Origin: Sulfitobacter sp. SK012
Lineage (GTDB): Bacteria; Pseudomonadota; Alphaproteobacteria; Rhodobacterales; Rhodobacteraceae
Length of the DNA stretch: 64,000 nucleotides
Assembly: GCF_003352085.1 (NCBI RefSeq)
Contig: NZ_CP025804.1
Location: 806,001-870,000 of the forward strand
Direction of reading: 5' to 3'
The translations under genes were made by a program, and so were the position numbers. Of this stretch, positions 58,795 through 64,000 are shown one piece after another. Numbering within the stretch: the first letter of the stretch is position 1; each line of letters opens with the position of its first letter. The notes under the pieces are model-generated. The model saw nothing but the letters and a program-made list of their open reading frames with translations, was not told the DNA's origin and did no database searches.

Positions 58795-59877
58795 ATGACA
58801 ATTATGATTGAGCCACAGCCCGGTATTCTGGATATTGCCCTGTATCAGGGCGGTGCGAGCCATGTGGCCGGTGTGGATAATGCACTCAAGCTTAGCTCGA
58901 ATGAAAACCCGTTTGGTCCGTCAGAGGCCGCTTTAGAAGCATACCGCCGCGCGGGTCAGCAGTTGCACCGCTATCCATCATCGGATCACTCAGGCCTGCG
59001 CACGGCGATTGCCGAAGTGCATGGGCTGGACGCAGATCGCGTGATTTGCGGGGCTGGATCAGATGAGATCATTGCGTTCTTGTGCCAAGCATATGCGGGG
59101 CCGGGCACAGAGGTCCTGCACACGGAACACGGCTTTGCGATGTACCGCATATCTGCGCTAGCTGCCGGAGCGACCCCTGTTGAAGTGCCGGAACGAGAAC
59201 GTGTCACAGACGTCGACGCACTTCTTGAGGCCTGCACTGAAAGCACGCGCTTGGTGTTCCTGGCCAACCCTAATAACCCGACCGGCACAATGATCGGCCC
59301 AGCCGAGATCGCGCGCCTTGCAGATGGCTTGCCTGCCCAAGCGATCCTTGTGCTTGATGGGGCCTATGCCGAGTATGTCGACGGGTATGATGGCGGAGCA
59401 GCCTTGGTTGATGCCCGCCAAAACGTCGTGATGACGCGGACCTTCTCTAAGATTTATGGGCTGGGTGGCCTGCGTGTCGGATGGGGTTATGGACCTGCGT
59501 CAATCATAGACGTGCTCAACCGTGTGCGGGGCCCGTTTAATCTGTCCAATGCAGGGATCGCCGCTGCCGAAGCTGCGGTGCGCGATACAGCCTACGTTAC
59601 CCATTGCCGGACCGAAAACAGCCGTCAACGCGGTTGGCTCGCCGAGGCATTGGCTGAAATTGGTGTTCCGTCTGATGTGTCTTGCGCGAATTTTGTGCTG
59701 GCCCGGTTCGCGTCCCCGAAGGAAGCAGCAGCGTGTAATGACTACCTTGCCGCGCAAGGTTTGATCGTGCGGATGGTGGCGGGGTATAATCTGCCAAACT
59801 GTTTGCGGATAACTGTTGGCGACGAAAGCGGGTGCCGCCGGGTGGCCCACGCCATCCGAACATTCAAGGAGGGCTGA
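58795..59877 (+). CDS. hisC: histidinol-phosphate aminotransferase
   Basis: Pyridoxal-phosphate enzyme of histidine synthesis; in many bacteria HisC forms also transaminate prephenate or aromatic keto acids. The 360-residue protein has the [10 protein letters not shown] element (about 34-43), NPNNPTGTM (about 157-165) and the PLP lysine in [17 protein letters not shown] (about 218-234). The neighbouring dehydrogenase three bases downstream suggests a role in tyrosine or phenylalanine synthesis. ATG 58795 is preferred over 58804. Confidence 0.93.
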   Translation: MTIMIEPQPGILDIALYQGGASHVAGVDNALKLSSNENPFGPSEAALEAYRRAGQQLHRYPSSDHSGLRTAIAEVHGLDADRVICGAGSDEIIAFLCQAYAGPGTEVLHTEHGFAMYRISALAAGATPVEVPERERVTDVDALLEACTESTRLVFLANPNNPTGTMIGPAEIARLADGLPAQAILVLDGAYAEYVDGYDGGAALVDARQNVVMTRTFSKIYGLGGLRVGWGYGPASIIDVLNRVRGPFNLSNAGIAAAEAAVRDTAYVTHCRTENSRQRGWLAEALAEIGVPSDVSCANFVLARFASPKEAAACNDYLAAQGLIVRMVAGYNLPNCLRITVGDESGCRRVAHAIRTFKEG

Positions 59878-59880
59878 GCC

Positions 59881-60795
59881 ATGGCGCAGATTTATGACCG
59901 CGTGGCCCTTATTGGCCTTGGGCTAATTGCCTCATCGATGTTTTGGGCAATGAAACGTGCAGGCTCGGCAAACCATGTTAGTGGCTATGCACGCAGCGCA
60001 GAAACCCGCGAAACTGCCCGGAAAATCGGCCTGTGTGACAGTGTGCATGATGATATCTTGGATGCGGTTGCTGGTGCTGATCTTGTTGTGTTGTGTGTGC
60101 CGATTGGTGTGATGGGGTCTGTCATGGAACAGATCGCTGGCGTGCTGAAACCCGGGGCGACAGTGACCGACGTTGGGTCTGTCAAACGTGACGTTATCGA
60201 AAACGTCGCGCCACATGTACCTGAGGGTGTTCATTTTATCGCGGGCCACCCCCTAGCTGGGACTGAACATTCCGGACCTCGATCCGGCTTTGCCGAGCTG
60301 TTTGACAGCCGCTGGTGCTTACTGGTCCCACCAGAGGGGGCTGACCCGGTTGCTGTTCAAAGGCTACAACAATTTTGGGAATCTTTGGGCTCCAATGTCG
60401 AACAAATGGATGCCGATCACCACGATCTGGTGGTGGCCGTCACCAGCCATGCACCGCATCTGATCGCTTATACGATGGTTGGCGTGGCCGATGATTTGCG
60501 CCGGGTCACCGATAGTGAAGTGATCAAATATTCAGCAGGAGGCTTTCGCGATTTCACCCGCATCGCGGCCTCTGATCCCACGATGTGGCGCGATGTGTTT
60601 TTGACCAACAAAGACGCCACGCTGGAGATTCTTGGCCGCTTTACCGAAGAGTTATTTGCCTTGCAGCGCGCAATCCGCCAGGGCGATGGCGACTTTTTGC
60701 ACGACTATTTCACCCGCACGCGTGCAATCCGTCGTGGAATCATCGAAGCGGGGCAGGATACCGACGCACCTGATTTTGGAAGAAAGAAATCATGA
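59881..60795 (+). CDS. tyrC: prephenate/arogenate dehydrogenase
   Basis: NAD(P)-dependent enzyme making the tyrosine precursor by oxidative decarboxylation of prephenate or arogenate. The 304-residue protein has the nucleotide motif VALIGLGLIASSMFWAMK (about 8-25), TDVGSVKRDV (about 97-106) and GHPLAGTEHSGPRSGF (about 122-137), the substrate signature. It lacks a chorismate mutase domain. It lies three bases after hisC and overlaps the extensin-like gene by four. Whether prephenate or arogenate is used cannot be told. Confidence 0.9.
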   Translation: MAQIYDRVALIGLGLIASSMFWAMKRAGSANHVSGYARSAETRETARKIGLCDSVHDDILDAVAGADLVVLCVPIGVMGSVMEQIAGVLKPGATVTDVGSVKRDVIENVAPHVPEGVHFIAGHPLAGTEHSGPRSGFAELFDSRWCLLVPPEGADPVAVQRLQQFWESLGSNVEQMDADHHDLVVAVTSHAPHLIAYTMVGVADDLRRVTDSEVIKYSAGGFRDFTRIAASDPTMWRDVFLTNKDATLEILGRFTEELFALQRAIRQGDGDFLHDYFTRTRAIRRGIIEAGQDTDAPDFGRKKS

Positions 60796-61514
60796 GAACG
60801 CTGTCTTTTGGCCTTTGTTTGATGGCGACTGTGTCTTGTGCGGGACCAGACGCTTCTAAACGTCCGGTACCACGCCCTGATCCCGCGCCAGTTGCAACGG
60901 AAGGCTCTGGGTTGGGATGGTCCCTGCGCCCCTTCTTGAGATCTAACGAAGCTGCAAAGACCGCGCGCACTCAGCGAAAGTTGTTGGAGCGCGGTGCCGT
61001 TTGCGGCGATTTGGCGATCCAGGGCGAAGCGATCGGCCGGGTCTCTGGCCGAATCTCAGCGTGCGGAATTGAGGATGCCGTCCGTGTAAGCGCGGTATCT
61101 GGTGTGGGGCTCAGTACACAGGCTGTGATGGATTGCACTACAGCTCGCGCTCTTAAGACATGGTTGGACGATTCCGCCAAACCCGCTTTGGCGAAAAAAG
61201 GTGGCGGGCTATCGCAGATAAAAGTTGCGGCGCATTATATCTGCCGAACCCGCAACAACAAAAAAGGCGGGAAAATCTCAGAGCATGGCAAAGGCCGCGC
61301 GATTGATATCTCTGCTTTCCGCCTCAAAGATGGCTCGGCCTTTAGTGTGCTCAATGGCTGGAACGCTAAGTCATCCAGCAAAGCGCTGCGACAGATGCAC
61401 AAAGGTGCCTGCGGACCTTTCGGGACCGTACTTGGCCCTAACGCGGACCGCCATCACCGCGATCATTTCCATTTCGACACCGCGCGCTACCGCAGTGGAA
61501 GTTACTGCCGCTGA
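60792..61514 (+). CDS. extensin-like family protein (exported)
   Basis: A 240-residue exported protein with an N-terminal signal ending near ATVSC (about 16), possibly a lipoprotein though the lipobox is imperfect, then a Pro-rich stretch (about 24-35) and an extensin-like C-terminal domain (about 70-240): CGDLAIQGEAIGRV, HYICRTRNNKKGGKISEHGKG and DHFHFDTARY. The last resembles metal-dependent D,D-peptidase (LAS) motifs, so a peptidoglycan role is likely. It is the third gene of the hisC-tyrC operon and abuts the convergent DUF2125 gene. Confidence 0.84.
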   Translation: MRTLSFGLCLMATVSCAGPDASKRPVPRPDPAPVATEGSGLGWSLRPFLRSNEAAKTARTQRKLLERGAVCGDLAIQGEAIGRVSGRISACGIEDAVRVSAVSGVGLSTQAVMDCTTARALKTWLDDSAKPALAKKGGGLSQIKVAAHYICRTRNNKKGGKISEHGKGRAIDISAFRLKDGSAFSVLNGWNAKSSSKALRQMHKGACGPFGTVLGPNADRHHRDHFHFDTARYRSGSYCR

Positions 61515-62522
61515 TCAGCGCAGAATAATTTTGGGTGCAGGCCCAAGTGGGAAAAAACCGATCGACATGCGCCCGTCTGCAAAAGTGATTTCGATGTCCA
61601 GCGTATCACTTGACCCGCTCAACCCAGCGACAAGCCCTAGCGTGTTTTCAATCTGATCCCGCAGCCGGGGATCAAATATGCGCGTCGCCTGCAGCATGTC
61701 CAATATTGCTTTCCAATTGTCCGCCCGCAGCGACAGCGTGCCTTCCGGCGTGCCAGACGTGTCGACCGTTAGATCCGCGCTGGCCAAAAGGTCAATCGCC
61801 CCCCATGTCGCCGCCGCCCGCTCGAGTTCGATCCGGCGCGGTTGTGGGCGGTCGCCGGGTTGCGATCGGCGATCAAAGGGGCGGTCAAATGCGACGGTCA
61901 TCTGCAGTTCAAGGGTCTCGAAAGTCTCGGGCCATGCCGGCGGTAGCCTCAGGTTTTGGCGCATAAGTTCGGCCAAGGTTAGACCGTCGACGTCAACGTT
62001 AAAGGCATAAATCCGATCGTTGTCTGGGTTTTGTACCATCGCGGCGACGGTCCCTTGGGATGACAGGAGAGGCCTGCCAGAACGGGCAATCTGCCACGGT
62101 GCCATATTCAGCGTGATCTGTTGCACCTCTGCCAATCGGCTGGGCTTTAGTGCCATCTTGACCTGCGCACCCTCAATATCCAACCGTGCGCTGACATTTG
62201 GTGACGTAATGGTGACGCTCTGCGCCGGCAGCAACATAGTCGGTGATAGAGGGGCTGACAGCGGCACGTTTAACGCGATTTCAGGGATCGCAAGAGCCGT
62301 GCGCCCGTCGATACGGGCCAATGACATCGTTGAAATCTGTGTTTTTACAGCAGCCGGATAACCACTTTGCTGAGGATCCGACATGGCAACGGACCAACCT
62401 TCGGACCTGCGCATATCGGCCCAATTGCCAAGCGCGGCATTCACGGCGGCGGCCACGCCCCACCAATATCCGCCCCACAAAAGGGCCAGGGCGACGATAA
62501 CCACAATTAGCTTGCGCAGCAT
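61515..62522 (-). CDS. DUF2125 domain exported protein
   Basis: A 335-residue protein with an N-terminal membrane anchor or signal (about 5-25, VALALLWGGYWWGVAAAVNA region) and a large beta-rich periplasmic domain of the DUF2125 type, with AMSDPQQSGYPAAV (about 47-60) and VNVDGLTLAELMRQ-type repeats. Such proteins are distantly similar to AsmA-like lipid-transfer proteins. Function unknown. Divergent from chaC by 68 bases. Confidence 0.76.
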   Translation of the reverse strand: MLRKLIVVIVALALLWGGYWWGVAAAVNAALGNWADMRRSEGWSVAMSDPQQSGYPAAVKTQISTMSLARIDGRTALAIPEIALNVPLSAPLSPTMLLPAQSVTITSPNVSARLDIEGAQVKMALKPSRLAEVQQITLNMAPWQIARSGRPLLSSQGTVAAMVQNPDNDRIYAFNVDVDGLTLAELMRQNLRLPPAWPETFETLELQMTVAFDRPFDRRSQPGDRPQPRRIELERAAATWGAIDLLASADLTVDTSGTPEGTLSLRADNWKAILDMLQATRIFDPRLRDQIENTLGLVAGLSGSSDTLDIEITFADGRMSIGFFPLGPAPKIILR

Positions 62523-62590
62523 TTCCGCTTCCTCTTCCCATCGGGGCTACAATGAGGTTTATCCAAAGCCAAACAGAAGGACCAGCAAAC

Positions 62591-63121
62591 ATGAGCATGT
62601 GGGTATTTGGCTATGGCAGCTTATTGTGGAATCCGGGTTTTGATGTCGCCGAAAGCGTCGTTGGAACCATGCCCGGATACGCACGATCTTTTTGCATGCG
62701 CTCAATTCACCACCGCGGCACCGTTGAGGACCCCGGATTGGTGCTTGCCCTTGATCCACAACCTGATGACGTTTGTGAGGGGATCGCCCTGCGCGTAGCG
62801 CAAGGCCAAGAGGACACAACGCTTGCTTATTTGCGCGAACGCGAGCTCATTTCGTCGGCCTATGTGGAAAAGAACTGCACCGTCACATTGACGGATGGGC
62901 GAGAGGTTAACGCCTTGGTCTATGTGATTGATGAGACCCACGTTCAATATTGCGGCGGGCTCCCGTTAGAAGAGCAAGCACAGATCATCTCAAGGGCGGT
63001 TGGCGGGCGCGGACCTAACACCGAATACCTCTATAACACCGCGGATCATCTTGAAAAAATCGGTTTACATGATCCGGGGTTGGAATGGCTGGCCACGAGG
63101 GTGCGCGCTTTGACGTCATAA
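62591..63121 (+). CDS. chaC: gamma-glutamylcyclotransferase, ChaC type
   Basis: Cleaves glutathione to 5-oxoproline and Cys-Gly. The 176-residue protein starts MSMWVFGYGSLLWNPGF, with the substrate-binding loop YGSLLW (8-13), and has TLAYLRERELISSAYVEK (about 82-99) with the catalytic Glu region. ATG 62591 is chosen; the frame runs 13 codons upstream. Complements gshA at 12639 in glutathione turnover. ExbB follows after 72 bases. Confidence 0.9.
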   Translation: MSMWVFGYGSLLWNPGFDVAESVVGTMPGYARSFCMRSIHHRGTVEDPGLVLALDPQPDDVCEGIALRVAQGQEDTTLAYLRERELISSAYVEKNCTVTLTDGREVNALVYVIDETHVQYCGGLPLEEQAQIISRAVGGRGPNTEYLYNTADHLEKIGLHDPGLEWLATRVRALTS

Positions 63122-63193
63122 AGCCTTGGGAGCAGCGATTTTTACGTGTAGGCTTTCCCCGGAGCAGACAAAATAGATCAGGAGCAGGAGCGC

Positions 63194-64000
63194 ATGGCGC
63201 AGCCAGCCCGCGAGGCAACACCGCAGTTTTCGCAACCGGTACGACAGATTTCGTTAATGCTGATTGTCTTGGCGCTATCGTGCCTTGGCGCCTTCATCGC
63301 ATTGCCGCGTGTTTTGCCGATCTTTGAGGCCAACCCGTATCTTAATGGGTTCATCATCTTTGTCTTTTTCATCGGTGTTTTGGCGTGTTTCTATCAGGTG
63401 TTTCAGCTGATCGGATCGGTTAAATGGATCGAACGCTTTGCTGCAGATCATGGCAATTCGGGTGCCGTACCGCCGCCGTTGCTGGCCCCGTTAGCATCGC
63501 TTTTGCGCACGCGCGGCGCAAGAATGCAGGTCGGTGCCAGCTCTACTCGATCGATTTTGGAATCCGTTGCGACCCGCATTGATGAGGCACGTGAAATCAC
63601 GCGATACATTGTCAATCTATTGATTTTCCTTGGACTTTTAGGGACGTTCTATGGACTTGCGACCACGGTTCCCGCTGTTGTCGATACCATCCGCAGTCTT
63701 GCGCCGCAGGACGGTGAAGAAAGTGTCGATGTTTTCAACCGCCTTATGACGGGGCTTGAGGCGCAGTTGGGCGGCATGGGCGTGGCGTTTGCATCCTCAT
63801 TGCTTGGTCTTGCGGGATCATTGGTTGTCGGACTTTTGGAACTCTTTGCAGGGCACGGACAGAATAGGTTTTATCAAGAACTCGAAGACTGGCTCAGCTC
63901 AATCACGCGGGTTGGTTTTTCCAGCGGCGAAGAAGCGGGCGGCGAACAGGGCGGCGCGCTGGCCGCGGTCGTTGATCACATGGCAGAGCAGATGGAAGCG
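63194..64000 (+). CDS. ExbB/TolQ/MotA-family proton channel protein (3' partial)
   Basis: The frame is open to the window end (269 codons seen). Two N-terminal membrane helices (about 21-40 and 51-70), a cytoplasmic stretch, a helix near 135-155 (NLLIFLGLLGTFYGLATTVPA) with the ExbB-like Leu-Gly-Thr motif, and a further helix (about 195-215, GMGVAFASSLLGLAGSLVVG). This is the roseobacterial ExbB-like protein that usually precedes a peptidoglycan-binding OmpA-like protein. ATG 63194 has GGAGCAGGAG upstream. Confidence 0.85.
   Translation, partial: MAQPAREATPQFSQPVRQISLMLIVLALSCLGAFIALPRVLPIFEANPYLNGFIIFVFFIGVLACFYQVFQLIGSVKWIERFAADHGNSGAVPPPLLAPLASLLRTRGARMQVGASSTRSILESVATRIDEAREITRYIVNLLIFLGLLGTFYGLATTVPAVVDTIRSLAPQDGEESVDVFNRLMTGLEAQLGGMGVAFASSLLGLAGSLVVGLLELFAGHGQNRFYQELEDWLSSITRVGFSSGEEAGGEQGGALAAVVDHMAEQMEA

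Noticed and set aside
63120..63156. Terminator after chaC (AAAGCCT with AGGCTTT)
   Set aside because: Short 7-bp stem with a 23-base loop and followed by C residues; too weak to report as a terminator.
1..64000. CRISPR arrays, defence islands, transposases, integrases, prophage genes, tRNA or rRNA genes
   Set aside because: Read through for spaced direct repeats, known protein families and cloverleaf or rRNA signatures; none seen. The window is ordinary core chromosome.

Overview
The window is a gene-dense stretch of an alphaproteobacterial chromosome, most likely from the Roseobacter group of the Rhodobacteraceae. This rests on the moderately high GC, the mix of genes and several family-typical blocks: uvrC-pgsA-moaD-moaE, rsmE to gshA, an aa3-type cytochrome oxidase subunit IV, a two-domain DmdC-like acyl-CoA dehydrogenase, and ChaC followed by ExbB. 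I see no rRNA, tRNA, CRISPR array, insertion sequence, prophage or plasmid function. About 75 protein genes are supported, including four very short ones of 33 to 44 codons at 18086, 18199, 32830 and 51425. Both ends cut a gene: an ABC-2 permease on the left and an ExbB-like protein on the right.

Layout. 1-3348: end of an ABC exporter permease, an SppA-like peptidase, a zinc-ribbon membrane peptide, a Na/Ca exchanger and a pteridine-reductase-like SDR. 3349-3636: an AT-rich gap with a perfect DnaA box. 3637-6992: uvrC, pgsA, moaD, moaE. 7195-10442 (minus): coiled-coil membrane protein, OmpA-family protein, ubiA. 10454-14009: rsmE, GNAT enzyme, membrane protein, gshA. 14020-19777 (minus): DUF805 protein, then a tightly coupled chain from pyrB through several small membrane proteins, a degenerate dihydroorotase and plsY to a DUF6134-like protein. 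19932-26893: uracil-DNA glycosylase, LysE exporter, moaB, and an RND efflux pair. 26890-29319: DsbD-like periplasmic protein, YqgE, Sua5. 29496-33588: acyl-CoA dehydrogenase, metallo-beta-lactamase-fold hydrolase, DUF6173 protein, oxidase subunit IV, lipoprotein. 33592-39329: azlCD, then a molybdenum cofactor block (fdhD, mobA, mobB and a fused moeA).

39334-49501: membrane coiled-coil protein, greA, a VOC protein divergent from soxR across a convincing SoxR promoter, a DUF2927 protein, ETF-ubiquinone oxidoreductase, TPR protein, ispE, polyprenyl synthase, a DUF2007 protein, a TrmN6-like methyltransferase and a DUF465 protein. 49505-54642: EamA exporter with its LysR neighbour, a 38-residue gene with a strong terminator, phaB-phaA, and an EAL protein. 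54736-64000: tag, a Tat-exported amidohydrolase, rpsD behind a structured leader, thioesterase, hisC, arogenate/prephenate dehydrogenase, extensin-like protein, DUF2125 protein, chaC and exbB.

How they fit together. Molybdenum cofactor work is split over three loci (moaDE, moaB, fdhD-mobA-mobB-moeA); moaA and moaC are absent here. Quinone and isoprenoid synthesis is represented by ubiA, ispE and a long-chain polyprenyl synthase, feeding a respiratory chain represented by ETF-QO and oxidase subunit IV. Carbon storage is represented by phaAB. No obvious new defence or mobile system is present. The points most worth a second look are the structured rpsD leader, the SoxR-VOC promoter, the two tiny overlapping ORFs inside the pyrB cluster, the MoeA fusion, and the 38-residue gene beside the LysR regulator.
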